Assembly: GCF_041228105.1 (NCBI RefSeq)
Contig: NZ_CP166097.1
Location: 5,208,001 to 5,272,000 of the forward strand
Direction: 5' to 3'
Origin: Pectobacterium aroidearum
GTDB taxonomy: Bacteria; Pseudomonadota; Gammaproteobacteria; Enterobacterales; Enterobacteriaceae
Length of the DNA stretch: 64,000 bases
Made by a program: the position numbers and the translations under genes. How positions within the stretch are numbered: the first letter of the stretch is position 1; each line of letters opens with the position of its first letter. The notes below the pieces were generated by a model that had not been told where the DNA came from, searched no databases, and was given only the letters and a program-made list of their open reading frames with translations. This document shows positions 1 through 10,449 of the stretch, in pieces.

Positions 1-1066
<1,066 letters not shown>

Positions 1067-1440
1067 AAGATTTGTTTGATTTGCTGAACTCGTCAGCGAT
1101 GCTCAAAGAATTAGTAACTGTTTATTCGTAATGAATTTACTGTTGTTCACTCTTCAAGACTTTTTATATCGTTAAGATACGGTCTTGTGAGTGCCCACAC
1201 AGATTGTCTGATTAAATTGTTAAAGAGCAGTGCCACATCTTCCGTGGCGCGGGCCGCATATATTATGCTTTTCCGCTGTGAAGTCAAGTCATTACTGACC
1301 GCCTTCGTTGAATCTTTTTTTCCTGTTACCGCAACCGCGTGTCGCTGTTGCCGTGTCAGTGGAGGCGCATTATAGGGACTTCTCGCCGCCTGACAAGCGC
1401 TAAATGCAAAATAATTTTCGAGTGAGGATTTTTTCAGCAA
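1067..1440 (-). promoter_or_regulatory. rrn leader with tandem promoters P1 and P2
   Basis: This is the non-coding leader of the rRNA operon. P1 has TTGTCA at 1391-1396 and TATAAT at 1369-1374, 16 bp apart. P2 has TTGACT at 1282-1287 and TAATAT at 1260-1265, also 16 bp apart. Two strong promoters with 16-bp spacers are typical of enterobacterial rrn operons. The GC-rich stretch after the P1 -10 box (GCGCCTCC) resembles a stringent-response discriminator. The open frames here are chance. Confidence 0.85.
1218..1229 (-). promoter_or_regulatory. rrn boxA antitermination signal
   Basis: On the minus strand the sequence is TGCTCTTTAACA, identical to the E. coli rrn boxA where NusB/NusE load to prevent Rho termination. 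It lies downstream of P2 and about 150 nt before mature 16S, as expected. Confidence 0.85.
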
Positions 1441-1496
1441 AGCGCAGTAAAAGACGCCGTTATGCGGGATTTTTCAGCGTTTTCTTAGCTAAAACT

Positions 1497-2492
1497 TCAC
1501 CGTACAGACTGACGTACCATTAATTCCGGCGTCAGCACCAACACATTCGGTTCAGTATTAGGATGTTCCAGGCGATACAAGAGTGTATCAATCGCCAGTT
1601 CACCAAGTTCATCCTTCGGTTGATGAACCGTAGTAAGAGGTGGGGACATATAGCGAGCCAGTTCAATGTCATCGTAACCCACAACCGCCATGTCTTGAGG
1701 GATCGAAAGCCCAGCCTGATAAAGCGCATGATAAACACCGACAGCCATCGCATCATTACTGGTGAACACCGCTTCAGGTTTATCTTCCAGCGCTAACAAC
1801 TGCTGCATAGCGCGATAGCCTGCTTCAAATTCAAAATCGCCAAAAATTTCATAGTCCGCGGGAACAGAGAGCCCGGCGAGCTGCATCGCCTGCCGATAAC
1901 CTTCCAGTCGGTTATAAGCTGTCGTCTTATCTTTCGGGCCTGCAATACAGGCTATCTTCTTATAACCACGCGAGATGAGGTAATTCGTTGCGATCTCTCC
2001 ACCGAGCAGAGAGTTATCTTTAATGACGTCCATGACGCCTTCAAAGGGGGCCCAATCCATCATGACCATAGGAATAGAAGGATAGCGGCTCATCATTTCG
2101 GGCAAAGGGCGATGGCTTTCAGTACACATCAGCAGTACGCCGTCGACGCGCTTTTGCAGCAGCGTTTCAAGGCTATGGCTCATTCTGTCGCGATCGCCTT
2201 CGGTGTTACACAGAATCAGGCTATAGCCCCGCTCATAGCAACAACGCTCAACGCCACGTACCACTTCGGCATAAAACGGGTTATTACTGGCTGTGAGCAA
2301 CATGCCGATGGTGCGAGTCTGGTTTATCTTCAGACTTCTGGCCAGCGCCGACGGCGCATAGTTGAGATCCTCAACGGCCTTCATCACTTTTTCGCGAATG
2401 GTATCGCTGACAAAGCGATTGTTATTAATAACGTGGGATACAGTAGAAGTAGAAACGCCCGCAAGACGGGCGACATCTTTCATGGTGGCCAA
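1497..2492 (-). CDS. rbsR: ribose operon repressor RbsR (LacI family)
   Basis: This 331-aa LacI/GalR-family repressor binds palindromic operators and is released by ribose. An N-terminal helix-turn-helix (about residues 4-23, [18 protein letters not shown]) is followed by the hinge helix PSALARSLK near residue 50. A periplasmic-binding-protein-like effector domain fills the rest. Length and sequence match E. coli RbsR closely. The gene is last in rbsDACBKR, 3 nt after rbsK, and sits about 100 bp upstream of the rrn P1 promoter with no clear terminator between. The two AGCGAAACGTTTCGCT-type palindromes upstream of rbsD are its probable targets. Confidence 0.96.
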   Translation of the reverse strand: MATMKDVARLAGVSTSTVSHVINNNRFVSDTIREKVMKAVEDLNYAPSALARSLKINQTRTIGMLLTASNNPFYAEVVRGVERCCYERGYSLILCNTEGDRDRMSHSLETLLQKRVDGVLLMCTESHRPLPEMMSRYPSIPMVMMDWAPFEGVMDVIKDNSLLGGEIATNYLISRGYKKIACIAGPKDKTTAYNRLEGYRQAMQLAGLSVPADYEIFGDFEFEAGYRAMQQLLALEDKPEAVFTSNDAMAVGVYHALYQAGLSIPQDMAVVGYDDIELARYMSPPLTTVHQPKDELGELAIDTLLYRLEHPNTEPNVLVLTPELMVRQSVR

Positions 2493-2495
2493 AGA

Positions 2496-3422
2496 TCACC
2501 CCTGAGTTTGCAAAAATTCGTCGATCTCTTCACGCCACGGGACAGAAGGCTGAGCACCCCGGCGAGTAACCGCTATCGCCGCTGCCGCATGGGCAAATTT
2601 TACGGCGGAGGACATCGGTTTATTTTCCAGCAACGCGGTAACGAGCGCGCCATTAAACGTGTCTCCGGCAGCGATAGTATCCACGGCTTTTACACGATAC
2701 CCCGGTATACGCTGCCCCTGGCCGTTTTCACTCAACCATACGCCACGGCTACCCAATGTGATGAGAACCGTTTGAATGCCTTTGTTGTGAAGAACCTGTG
2801 CTGCGCGAGCTGCATCGTCTTCCGTCTCGACGGTAATTCCCGTCAGGAACTGCGCTTCTGTTTCATTCGGCGTGATCATATCGACCAGCGACAACAATTC
2901 ATCAGGCAGTTCACGCGCAGGGGCGGGGTTAAGAATCACTTTCGTCTGGTGTTCATGCGCCAGTTTGGCTGCTGCGATGACCGTTTCCAGCGGCGACTCA
3001 AGCTGCATAAGCAACGCCGAGGCATCAATGATGTGCTGCTGATGACGACGGAGATAATCAGGCGTCACGGCCGCATTCGCGCCTGCGTTAATCGCGATCA
3101 TGTTCTCAGCGTCAGCGTTAACAAAAATCAACGCAACGCCGGTCGTTTCCCCGGAGATAGCCTCAACGGAGGAAACATCAATATTGTCTTTGGATAGCTG
3201 CTGGCAAATACGGGCACCAATATCATCGTCTCCAACGCAGGCAATGAAGGCAATGTCTGCACCGCTTCGGCCAGCGGCAACGGCCTGATTGGCACCTTTC
3301 CCACCGAAAGCAACGCTATATTGCTCACCGATCACCGTTTCACCCGGGCGGGGAAATTGCTCAAGATTGAGAATATGGTCAGCATTAATACTGCCCAGCA
3401 CCACCAGCTTACCCGTTTTCAT
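2496..3422 (-). CDS. rbsK: ribokinase RbsK
   Basis: Cytoplasmic PfkB-family sugar kinase that phosphorylates D-ribose to ribose 5-phosphate. The start was placed at the ATG at 3422 (308 aa, beginning MKTGKLVVLGSINAD) because it aligns with the E. coli start; an in-frame ATG 14 codons upstream would add an unrelated leader. The N-terminal PfkB glycine motif GGKGAN is at residues 40-45. The C-terminal signature AAGDTF at about 251-256 contains the catalytic Asp254. It sits between rbsB and rbsR in the operon. A 74-nt spacer from rbsB carries a perfect 8-bp hairpin that could dampen kinase relative to binding-protein expression. Confidence 0.96.
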   Translation of the reverse strand: MKTGKLVVLGSINADHILNLEQFPRPGETVIGEQYSVAFGGKGANQAVAAGRSGADIAFIACVGDDDIGARICQQLSKDNIDVSSVEAISGETTGVALIFVNADAENMIAINAGANAAVTPDYLRRHQQHIIDASALLMQLESPLETVIAAAKLAHEHQTKVILNPAPARELPDELLSLVDMITPNETEAQFLTGITVETEDDAARAAQVLHNKGIQTVLITLGSRGVWLSENGQGQRIPGYRVKAVDTIAAGDTFNGALVTALLENKPMSSAVKFAHAAAAIAVTRRGAQPSVPWREEIDEFLQTQG

Positions 3423-3452
3423 TATGTCGAATCCCGCTACTACGTTAATAAT

Positions 3453-3475
3453 GCGCCACCACAAACAGGTGGCGC
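3453..3475 (-). promoter_or_regulatory. rbsB-rbsK intercistronic hairpin
   Basis: GCGCCACC (3453-3460) and GGTGGCGC (3468-3475) form a perfect 8-bp stem with a 7-nt loop between rbsB and rbsK. There is no T-run, so mRNA stabilisation or partial attenuation is more likely than full termination. A structured spacer after a binding-protein gene is a common way to keep that product abundant. Confidence 0.6.
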
Positions 3476-3496
3476 GAGCCCTGCTTTATTCTTTAA

Positions 3497-4384
3497 TTAT
3501 TTTGCTACCAGCTTCAGGTCAACCGGAATGATGGCCTGCGTTTTTTCGCCTTTCAGCACTTTCGCCGCTGTCTCGATGCCGATCACACCGATCTGATCGG
3601 GACGCTGAGCAACCGTTGCCGCCAGCTTGCCTGATTCAACAGCCTTCACGCCATCCTGAGTACCGTCAAAACCGACGACCAGCACATCAGTCTTGCCTGC
3701 AGTTTGCAGCGCACGCAGTGCGCCCAACGCCATTTCATCGTTCTGAGCAAATACCGCCTGAACGTCAGGGTGCGCGGTCAGCAGGTTCTGCATCACGTTC
3801 AGCCCTTTAGTACGATCGAAGTCAGCCGGTTGGCTGGCCAACATAACGAATTTATTTTTCTCAGCAGATTTCATGAAGCCCGCACCGCGTTCGCGCGCGG
3901 CAGACGTTCCGGCAATCCCTTCCAGTTGAATAACTTTAGCGCCTTCACCCAGTTTCTTGGCAATGAAGTCACCAGCCACTTTACCACCGAAGGCGTTATC
4001 AGAAGCAACGTGGCTCACCACTTCACCACTGCTGGCAACGCGGTCCAGCGTAATAACAGGGATCTTGGCCTGGTTCGCCATTTTAATCGCATTACCGACC
4101 GCATCAGAATCGGTCGGGTTGATCAGCAGAACTTTGGTCCCACGTACCGTCAAATCCTGAACGTTAGCCAGTTCTTTCGCTGGGTTATTCTGTGAATCCA
4201 GCACGATCAGCTCGTAACCCAGTTTGTCGGCTTCTTTCTGCGCACCCTCTTTCATTGAAACAAAGAACGGGTTATTCAGCGTAGAAACCACCAGAGCAAC
4301 CGTATCTTTGGCCAAGGCATTAGCACTGACAGTCGCGCTCAGCGCAACAGCGGAAACCAGAGTAGCCAGCTTTTTCATATTCAT
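3497..4384 (-). CDS. rbsB: ribose ABC transporter periplasmic binding protein RbsB
   Basis: Periplasmic high-affinity ribose receptor (295 aa), delivering ribose to RbsA/RbsC and, in E. coli, to the Trg chemoreceptor. A signal peptide covers about residues 1-25 (lysines at 4-5, hydrophobic core, cleavage after ANALA). The mature part begins [16 protein letters not shown], typical of the sugar-binding family with two alpha/beta lobes. Length equals the E. coli protein. It is preceded by rbsC and followed by a hairpin before rbsK. Confidence 0.97.
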   Translation of the reverse strand: MNMKKLATLVSAVALSATVSANALAKDTVALVVSTLNNPFFVSMKEGAQKEADKLGYELIVLDSQNNPAKELANVQDLTVRGTKVLLINPTDSDAVGNAIKMANQAKIPVITLDRVASSGEVVSHVASDNAFGGKVAGDFIAKKLGEGAKVIQLEGIAGTSAARERGAGFMKSAEKNKFVMLASQPADFDRTKGLNVMQNLLTAHPDVQAVFAQNDEMALGALRALQTAGKTDVLVVGFDGTQDGVKAVESGKLAATVAQRPDQIGVIGIETAAKVLKGEKTQAIIPVDLKLVAK

Positions 4385-4409
4385 AACTCAATTCCTGTGT
4401 GAATGAAGG

Positions 4410-5378
4410 TTATTTACTGCTTTTGTTATCTACCAGAACCGCCAGCAAAATGACGACTGCTTTAACGATCATTTGGTAGTAAGAAGAAACACCTAATAAA
4501 TTCAGTCCGTTGTTGAGGAAACCAAGGATAAGTGCGCCGATCAGCGTGCCAACGATACGCCCTTTTCCTCCAGCCAGACTGGTGCCGCCCAATACCACCG
4601 CCGCGATGGCATCCAGTTCATAGCCTGTCCCCGCCGTAGGTTGTGCAGAGGACAAACGTGCAACTTCGATAATTCCCGCCAGAGCAGACAGCAGCCCACA
4701 CAGGGAATAGACAATAATCTTGATTTTATCAACGCTGATACCGGACAAACGGGTAGCAGATTCATTGCCGCCCAGCGCATAGATATAGCGTCCCAGACGC
4801 GTATGGTGCAGCATGTACCAGGCCGCTGCGAACACGATAGCCATGATCCAGATTGGCGTCGGAATCCCCAGCGGACGGCCGATGCCGAACCAGCCAAAAG
4901 CATCCGCCACATCGGAAAAGCCGGTATTAATCGGGCTGCCGTTGGTATAAACCATCGTCACACCGCGCAGTAACAGCATCATGACCAGCGTGGCAATAAA
5001 TGCCTGCACTTTACCTTTCGAAACGATGACGCCTGTGCCCGCACCAATCAGCGCCCCCAGCGCCAGCGCGCCAAATACAGCCACCAGCGCATTGACCTCA
5101 AGCCCGACGATAGAAGCCGCTACCGCACCGGTCAGCGCCAGCAGCGACCCCACTGACAAATCGATGCCCGAGGTCAGAATCACCAACGTCATGCCGACAG
5201 CCATAATGGCGTTCACTGACGTCTGCTGAAGAATATTGAACAGGTTGTTCAGGGTGAAAAAGTTAGGGCTCATGGCGGAAACAATCGCAATAAGGATCAG
5301 GAGCGCGATCAGCGATTTCTGCTCCAGTAACCACTCTTTGCTGAACCAGCGTTTTGCCGCGATAGATTGAGAACTCAT
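4410..5378 (-). CDS. rbsC: ribose ABC transporter permease RbsC
   Basis: Inner-membrane permease of the ribose importer, in the branched-chain amino acid/sugar permease family. The start at 5378 (322 aa, MSSQSIAAKRWFSKEW) matches the E. coli start and leaves 7 nt after rbsA; a longer frame from 5417 would overlap rbsA. The sequence is a series of hydrophobic helices with the family's conserved loop near GGTSLAGGKGRIVGTLIGAL at about residues 260-280. It pairs with the RbsA ATPase. Confidence 0.96.
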   Translation of the reverse strand: MSSQSIAAKRWFSKEWLLEQKSLIALLILIAIVSAMSPNFFTLNNLFNILQQTSVNAIMAVGMTLVILTSGIDLSVGSLLALTGAVAASIVGLEVNALVAVFGALALGALIGAGTGVIVSKGKVQAFIATLVMMLLLRGVTMVYTNGSPINTGFSDVADAFGWFGIGRPLGIPTPIWIMAIVFAAAWYMLHHTRLGRYIYALGGNESATRLSGISVDKIKIIVYSLCGLLSALAGIIEVARLSSAQPTAGTGYELDAIAAVVLGGTSLAGGKGRIVGTLIGALILGFLNNGLNLLGVSSYYQMIVKAVVILLAVLVDNKSSK

Positions 5379-5385
5379 GTCTGAC

Positions 5386-6891
5386 TTACTCCTGCTTTGC
5401 GCCGTATTGCTTACCAACGGCCGCAGCCATCAGTACTTCCTGGGTTGCTTGCTCAATCGCGAAATCACCGCTCAAGCGCCCCTCGTGCATCACAATGATG
5501 CGATCGCTCATTCCCAAGACTTCGGGCATTTCGGATGACACCAATATGATACTCAGCCCCTCTTCTTTGAATTGATTGATTAACTGATAAATTTCTTTCT
5601 TCGCCCCGACATCGACGCCACGCGTCGGTTCATCGAGGATCAGGACATTCGGACGCGTCATCAGGCCGCGGGCAATCGCCACTTTTTGCTGATTACCACC
5701 GGAAAGCAGGCCGATAGGCTGCTCCATTGACGGCGTTTTAACGTTGAACAGGCGAATAAAGTCGGCAACCGTTAATTGCTCTTCGGCATGTTTCAGACGA
5801 CCGCCCGCATGGCTGAAATAGCGCAGTGCGGTTAACGACATGTTTTCTTTTACCGACATGCCCAACACCAAGCCATCACGCTTACGGTCTTCCGAGATAT
5901 AAACGATGCCGTTCGCTAAACCATCCTGCGGTTTCCGGGCCACCACATCACGGCCATCAAGCGTCACATTGCCGCCAGTGCGCGGCAGTGCGCCGTAAAG
6001 AATCTTCATCAGTTCGGTACGACCCGCGCCCATCAGCCCAGCGACGCCCAGGATTTCGCCTTTCCGCACTGTAAAGCTGACGCTGTCGACGCCCGGCCCG
6101 GACAGGTTTTGCACCTTAAGGCGAACCTCTCCTGGCGCTTTACTCGAACGTGGGTACTGATCTTCCAGCTTGCGGCCCACCATCATTTCAATCAGCGTAT
6201 CTTCCTGTAGGTCACTGACTGGGCGTTCGCCGATAAACTGACCATCGCGGAAAACGGTAATGTCATCGCAGATTTCAAAGATTTCTTTCAGGCGGTGGGA
6301 AATATAGACAATGCCGCATCCTTGAGATTGCAGCTCTTTGATCACGCTGAATAGCGAAGCGGTTTCGGTATCCGTCAGAGCATCGGTAGGTTCATCCATG
6401 ATGATGACTTTCGACTCAAAGCTCAGCACCTTGGCAATTTCCACCATTTGCTGATCGCCAATCGATAAATCCCCGACCATACGGCGGCTGTCGTAGCGCA
6501 GATTAAGGCGCTTCAGCAGCTTGTCGGCTTCCGCATACATCTTATTCCAGTCGAGGCGGCCAAAACGGTTGGTAAACTCACGCCCGAGAAAAATATTCTC
6601 GGCAATCGTAAGCTGGGGAATCAGGTTAAGTTCCTGATGGATAATACCGATACCAGCTTCCTGAGACGCTTTCGGCCCGTTGAAATCCACCTCCTGCCCC
6701 AGAAAATGGATGCTGCCGGCATCTTTACGGTAGATCCCGGTCAGGACTTTCATCATGGTGGACTTGCCCGCACCGTTCTCGCCCACCAGCGCCATCACTT
6801 TTCCCGGATAGACGTTGAGCGCCGCACCGGACAGCGCCTTAACGCCGGGAAAAGATTTCGTGATGCCTTGCAGTTGCAGTAAAGGTTGCAT
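5386..6891 (-). CDS. rbsA: ribose ABC transporter ATPase RbsA (two nucleotide-binding domains)
   Basis: Cytoplasmic energising subunit (501 aa) carrying two ABC modules in one chain, as usual for RbsA. The first has Walker [10 protein letters not shown] at residues 37-45, a degenerate signature LSIGDQQ and Walker [12 protein letters not shown]. The second has a divergent Walker A ([10 protein letters not shown]), signature [15 protein letters not shown] and Walker [13 protein letters not shown]. One canonical and one degenerate site is the normal state for this family. It follows rbsD by 7 nt and precedes rbsC by 7 nt. Confidence 0.97.
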   Translation of the reverse strand: MQPLLQLQGITKSFPGVKALSGAALNVYPGKVMALVGENGAGKSTMMKVLTGIYRKDAGSIHFLGQEVDFNGPKASQEAGIGIIHQELNLIPQLTIAENIFLGREFTNRFGRLDWNKMYAEADKLLKRLNLRYDSRRMVGDLSIGDQQMVEIAKVLSFESKVIIMDEPTDALTDTETASLFSVIKELQSQGCGIVYISHRLKEIFEICDDITVFRDGQFIGERPVSDLQEDTLIEMMVGRKLEDQYPRSSKAPGEVRLKVQNLSGPGVDSVSFTVRKGEILGVAGLMGAGRTELMKILYGALPRTGGNVTLDGRDVVARKPQDGLANGIVYISEDRKRDGLVLGMSVKENMSLTALRYFSHAGGRLKHAEEQLTVADFIRLFNVKTPSMEQPIGLLSGGNQQKVAIARGLMTRPNVLILDEPTRGVDVGAKKEIYQLINQFKEEGLSIILVSSEMPEVLGMSDRIIVMHEGRLSGDFAIEQATQEVLMAAAVGKQYGAKQE

Positions 6892-6898
6892 GGATGCC

Positions 6899-7318
6899 TC
6901 AGAACGTTACGCCAGCACAAAGGATGACATTGGCATACGGAGAGCACTCTCCGCTGCGAATGATGGCCCGGCTTTTGCCGCTTTGGGTTTTAAATTCTTC
7001 ATGGCTGACATAGTGCAATGCAATTGAGTTTCCCTGGTGTTGTTCAAGTTGCTTCAATTGATCGAGTAATGCGTCATGGACTGCGGGGTTTTTTTCAATA
7101 ATCTCTTCCGCCAGAATAGCGGCCTCGACCTGCATTTCACTGGTGACAGCACTCACCACCTGCAAAAACGTCGGCACGTTATGCGTCAAAGCCAGATCGA
7201 TACGCGTCGTCGTTTCAGGAATTGGCAAACCCGCATCACCAATAACCAGGCTATCGGTATGCCCCAGTCGAGAAACCACGGAAGAAATATCTGAATTCAA
7301 TAATGCTGCTTTTTTCAT
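6899..7318 (-). CDS. rbsD: D-ribose pyranase RbsD
   Basis: Cytoplasmic mutarotase (139 aa) interconverting beta-pyranose and beta-furanose ribose, feeding ribokinase its preferred form. The N-terminal segment [17 protein letters not shown] places the catalytic histidine at residue 20, as in E. coli. The C-terminal [17 protein letters not shown] is the conserved active-site tail. First gene of the operon; its start codon is about 15 nt from the nearer RbsR-type operator, so a bound repressor would occlude the start region or early transcript. Confidence 0.96.
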   Translation of the reverse strand: MKKAALLNSDISSVVSRLGHTDSLVIGDAGLPIPETTTRIDLALTHNVPTFLQVVSAVTSEMQVEAAILAEEIIEKNPAVHDALLDQLKQLEQHQGNSIALHYVSHEEFKTQSGKSRAIIRSGECSPYANVILCAGVTF

Positions 7319-7332
7319 CTTCTCACCCCACC

Positions 7333-7348
7333 AGCGAAACGTTTCGCT
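7333..7348. promoter_or_regulatory. RbsR operator, rbsD-proximal
   Basis: AGCGAAACGTTTCGCT is a perfect 16-bp palindrome directly upstream of rbsD. It matches the known E. coli RbsR operator core (GCGAAACGTTTCGC). The central CG pair is typical of LacI-family operators. Confidence 0.85.
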
Positions 7349-7411
7349 AATAACATTCTAGAAAAAGAAGAGAGAAAGGCAACGAAGAGATAAAAAAAAT
7401 GTGATCGTTAT

Positions 7412-7423
7412 CGAAACGTTTCG
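7412..7423. promoter_or_regulatory. second RbsR-type operator, rbsD-distal
   Basis: CGAAACGTTTCG is the same palindromic core as the proximal site, with centres about 77 bp apart. The flank GTGATCGTTAT next to it contains one half of a CRP-like site (TGTGA) only. Two operators suggest cooperative binding or looping by RbsR. Confidence 0.65.
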
Positions 7424-7456
7424 CTAACAAAAAAACAAAGAGAACAAGAGGCCGTT

Positions 7457-7584
<128 letters not shown>

Positions 7585-7647
7585 GCTGACTGATAAATAG
7601 AGAAATGGCGGGCACTGGCCCGCCAATAGGGAATAGAGGATAACGAT

Positions 7648-8043
7648 TTAGAGTTTACGAATCTGCTTCACATCCAGTTCGACGGAATTGAAGTCTTTAT
7701 CCAGTTCACCCTGAATTTCCACTTTATCGGTGGGTGAAATCATCTGGCCATTCCAGCGCTTGTGATCAATCTCGACTTCCATCGTGCCCGTCGCATCGCG
7801 GAACAGATAGTTCTCATCACCGATCCGTTTTTCAATATTGCCGCTCAGCGTAACCCAACTATCGTCACGCAGATCTTTAGCCTTATCTACCGTGGTGAGG
7901 GAATTTTGGGGATCAACAAATCCCCCTTTATGTGTACCAACCGCTGGCGTTTCAGGATTGACGAAACCACCGCCGCTTTGCGCAGCAAATACCGGAGCAG
8001 AAACCAGAGCGGTAATGGCGAGTAACGCAGCTGCTTTTTTCAT
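7648..8043 (-). CDS. ygiW: periplasmic OB-fold stress protein YgiW (VisP, BOF family)
   Basis: Small exported protein (131 aa) of the bacterial OB-fold family. A signal peptide of about 20 residues ends VFA before AQSGGGF. The mature part holds the BOF core (WVTLSGNIEKRIGDENYLFRD, then MEVEIDHKRW and VEIQGELDKD). E. coli YgiW is linked to stress tolerance and is likewise divergent from qseBC, so the pairing supports the name. The last residues are ELDVKQIRKL, as in the family. Its ligand cannot be inferred from sequence. Confidence 0.9.
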   Translation of the reverse strand: MKKAAALLAITALVSAPVFAAQSGGGFVNPETPAVGTHKGGFVDPQNSLTTVDKAKDLRDDSWVTLSGNIEKRIGDENYLFRDATGTMEVEIDHKRWNGQMISPTDKVEIQGELDKDFNSVELDVKQIRKL

Positions 8044-8142
8044 ATTTTACCTTCCTTATTTTGCCTGTCGTTTCACAGTCAACTGTTTCGCAGTCAACCT
8101 GCGGGAGTAATCGGTCTTCGGGAAGGATTAAAACAAACCGTT

Positions 8143-8158
8143 CTTAACAGAATCTTAA
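8143..8158. promoter_or_regulatory. QseB/PmrA-type box in the ygiW-qseB divergent region
   Basis: CTTAACAGAATCTTAA contains two CTTAA half-sites starting 11 bp apart (8143 and 8154). This is the direct-repeat arrangement recognised by the QseB/PmrA class of response regulators. It lies between ygiW (start 8043) and qseB (start 8303), so it could serve autoregulation and ygiW control. Confidence 0.7.
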
Positions 8159-8302
8159 GGAATCAGCCTCTGCATTTTTATTTTTTTATATTGCCGAAAT
8201 CGCCCGCTTTCAGCGATTTGTCCTGTACACGTCGCCCCCCGATTTCGTATAAAACCGGAAAAGGCGCAAACGCGACAGCGACACATTCCTTGCGAGGCAG
8301 CA

Positions 8303-8965
8303 ATGAGAATATTGTTAATTGAAGACGATCGCCTGATTGGCGACGGCCTGAAAGCAGGGCTTAACAAACTGGGTTTTAATATTGACTGGTTTACGGAAGG
8401 TAAAGCAGGTGCCGCTGCCTTGAAGGCAGCCCCCTATGATGCGGTGGTGCTCGATCTTAGCCTGCCGGGCATGGATGGGATGGATATCCTGCGCCAGTGG
8501 CGTCAGGATGGGCATGACGAACCGGTGCTGATTCTGACCGCCCGAGATGCGCTGGAACAGCGTGTTGAAGGTCTGCACCAAGGCGCCGATGATTATTTAT
8601 GTAAGCCCTTTGCACTAACGGAGGTTGCCGCTCGTCTGCAGGCGCTGATTCGCCGTCGTCACGGCCAGCTTCAACCGGCATTAACGCACGGTACGGTTTC
8701 CCTTGAGCCGGGCTCACGAAGCGTCACGCTAAACAATGAACCGTTGATACTAAAATCCCGCGAACTGGCATTGCTGGAGCTGTTTTTGCTCAACCCGAAC
8801 CGCGTGCTCACGCGCGCACAGTTGGAAGAAAAGCTCTACGGCTGGGACGATGATGTCTCCAGCAATGCGGTAGAAGTACACATCCACCATCTGCGCAAAA
8901 AGCTGGGCAGCGGGTTTATCCGCACCGTGCATGGCGTTGGCTATATTCTGGGAGACGCACCATGA
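8303..8965 (+). CDS. qseB: response regulator QseB (OmpR family)
   Basis: Cytoplasmic two-component response regulator of 220 aa. The receiver domain (1-115) has acidic residues D8-D9, the phospho-acceptor D51 ([10 protein letters not shown]) and K101 (DDYLCKPF). The C-terminal winged-helix domain (about 125-218) ends with [16 protein letters not shown] and [11 protein letters not shown]. It overlaps qseC by 4 nt (ATGA). Identity as QseB rather than PmrA rests on close full-length resemblance and on divergent ygiW. QseB controls flagellar and virulence genes in enterobacteria and binds its own promoter. Confidence 0.92.
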   Translation: MRILLIEDDRLIGDGLKAGLNKLGFNIDWFTEGKAGAAALKAAPYDAVVLDLSLPGMDGMDILRQWRQDGHDEPVLILTARDALEQRVEGLHQGADDYLCKPFALTEVAARLQALIRRRHGQLQPALTHGTVSLEPGSRSVTLNNEPLILKSRELALLELFLLNPNRVLTRAQLEEKLYGWDDDVSSNAVEVHIHHLRKKLGSGFIRTVHGVGYILGDAP

Positions 8966-10311
8966 ACCGACTCAGCCTGCGCCTACGCCTGATTACCGGT
9001 TTTACGCTGCTGACCTTGATCTGCTGGGGCGTAGCCAGTCTGCTTTCGTGGTATCAAACACGCCATAATATCAATGAGCTATTTGATACCCAGCAAATGC
9101 TGTTCGCCAAACGTCTGGCCACCATGAATCCTGATGAATTGCGAATCCAGCCAGTGTCCCTGCCCAAAACCAAGAGTCTGGTACATAAGAACCGCGGCAA
9201 GCAGGACGATGATGCGCTGGCCTTCGCTATTTTTACCCGCGATGGGAAAATGGTGTTGAACGATGGTGATAACGGCAAAGATTTCATTTTTGACTATACG
9301 CGCAACGGCTTCATCGACGGCAAATTACGCGATGATAACGACGCATGGCGCATCGTCTGGCTGACGACGGCGGACAATCGTTACGTGATTGCTGTGGGTC
9401 AGGAATGGGAATACCGTCAGGATATGACACTGGATATTGTAAAAACCAACCTGATGCCCTGGCTATTTGCACTACCGATCATGCTGGCACTGCTGTTCTG
9501 GCTGGTGACGCGTGAACTCTCACCGCTAAAACGCATTACCGCCGAGCTTCAGCAGCGTTCCCCCGATGACAGCACCCCGCTGGCAACGCAGAACATCCCG
9601 CAAGAAGTTCGCCCGCTGATTAACGCATTAAACCATCTGTTTTCCCGCATCAGCGACATGCTGGTTCGTGAGCGCCGTTTTACCTCCGATGCGGCTCACG
9701 AATTGCGTAGCCCGCTGGCGGCGTTGAAAGTTCAAACCGAAGTCGCCCAGTTGGCACGTGACGATGAAACCATGCGGCACCATGCTCTACTCAATCTGGA
9801 CAAAGGTATCGATCGCGCCACGCGGCTGGTGGATCAGCTCCTGACGCTGTCGCGGCTGGATGCCGAATCGTCCCCCGAAGGGATGCAACCCATTCAGTTC
9901 AATGAATTACTGCAACAGGCGGTGATCGCGCATTACCACACAGCACAAACCGCAGGTATCGAACTGACGCTGGATTTACCGGACACCCCGGTTATTCGGC
10001 AGGGTCATCCGTTGCTGTTGACTTTGCTGGTGCGCAATCTGTTGGATAACGCCATTCGCTACAGCAATGCAGGGGGGACGGTAAGTCTGACGCTAACAGA
10101 AAATAGCTTTAAGGTCGCCGACAACGGACCGGGCATTAGCGAGGAGGCGCTGGCAAGAATTGGCGAACGCTTTTATCGTCCGCCGGGGCAGGAGAAATCC
10201 GGCAGCGGTCTTGGGATTTCCATCGTGAACAACATCGCCAAACTGCACCAGATGCGGGTGACATTCACCAACCAGCCCGAAGGGGGGCTAATTGTGTCGG
10301 TGAATTGGTAA
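8962..10311 (+). CDS. qseC: sensor histidine kinase QseC
   Basis: Inner-membrane sensor kinase (449 aa) partnered with QseB. Membrane helices lie at about 11-31 and 165-184, flanking a periplasmic sensor region with [12 protein letters not shown] and [18 protein letters not shown]-like linker leads to the H-box [18 protein letters not shown] with His246. The N-box [14 protein letters not shown] and G-boxes VADNGPGIS and GSGLGISIV form the ATPase domain. In E. coli and Salmonella it responds to autoinducer-3 and catecholamines; the ligand in this organism is unknown. A dispersed hairpin repeat begins 33 nt after the stop. Confidence 0.92.
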   Translation: MNRLSLRLRLITGFTLLTLICWGVASLLSWYQTRHNINELFDTQQMLFAKRLATMNPDELRIQPVSLPKTKSLVHKNRGKQDDDALAFAIFTRDGKMVLNDGDNGKDFIFDYTRNGFIDGKLRDDNDAWRIVWLTTADNRYVIAVGQEWEYRQDMTLDIVKTNLMPWLFALPIMLALLFWLVTRELSPLKRITAELQQRSPDDSTPLATQNIPQEVRPLINALNHLFSRISDMLVRERRFTSDAAHELRSPLAALKVQTEVAQLARDDETMRHHALLNLDKGIDRATRLVDQLLTLSRLDAESSPEGMQPIQFNELLQQAVIAHYHTAQTAGIELTLDLPDTPVIRQGHPLLLTLLVRNLLDNAIRYSNAGGTVSLTLTENSFKVADNGPGISEEALARIGERFYRPPGQEKSGSGLGISIVNNIAKLHQMRVTFTNQPEGGLIVSVNW

Positions 10312-10344
10312 AATAGTTAACGTACTAGCAGCAACTCGGTGTCT

Positions 10345-10415
10345 GTTATTAGGGAAACACGAGGATGAGGTTCCCGCAGGGATGCCTCGCCTCGTGGTCG
10401 ACCGTATATCTCGAT
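10345..10415 (+). repeat. dispersed intergenic hairpin repeat, copy 1
   Basis: One of three related copies in the window (others near 43025 and 46786). The stem CACGAGG (10358-10364) pairs with CCTCGTG (10390-10396); inner pairs are GAGG/CCTC and TCCC/GGGA around GCA. The distal sequence TATCTCGAT is shared with the other copies. Two stem positions differ from the other copies in a compensatory way. It lies between the converging genes qseC and kup. Confidence 0.8.
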
Positions 10416-10434
10416 CTTATCCCAACATAAGATC
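10413..10434. terminator. possible hairpin between convergent qseC and kup
   Basis: GATCTTAT (10413-10420) and ATAAGATC (10427-10434) form a perfect 8-bp stem with loop CCCAAC. No good T-run follows on either strand, so termination is only possible, not shown. Confidence 0.4.
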
Positions 10435-10449
10435 ATCTATTCGGTTCAC

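Noticed and set aside
2112..3197. 361-codon open frame on the plus strand across rbsR and rbsK
   Set aside because: It is antisense to two well-recognised genes and has no recognisable protein features. It arises from the codon bias of rbsR/rbsK.
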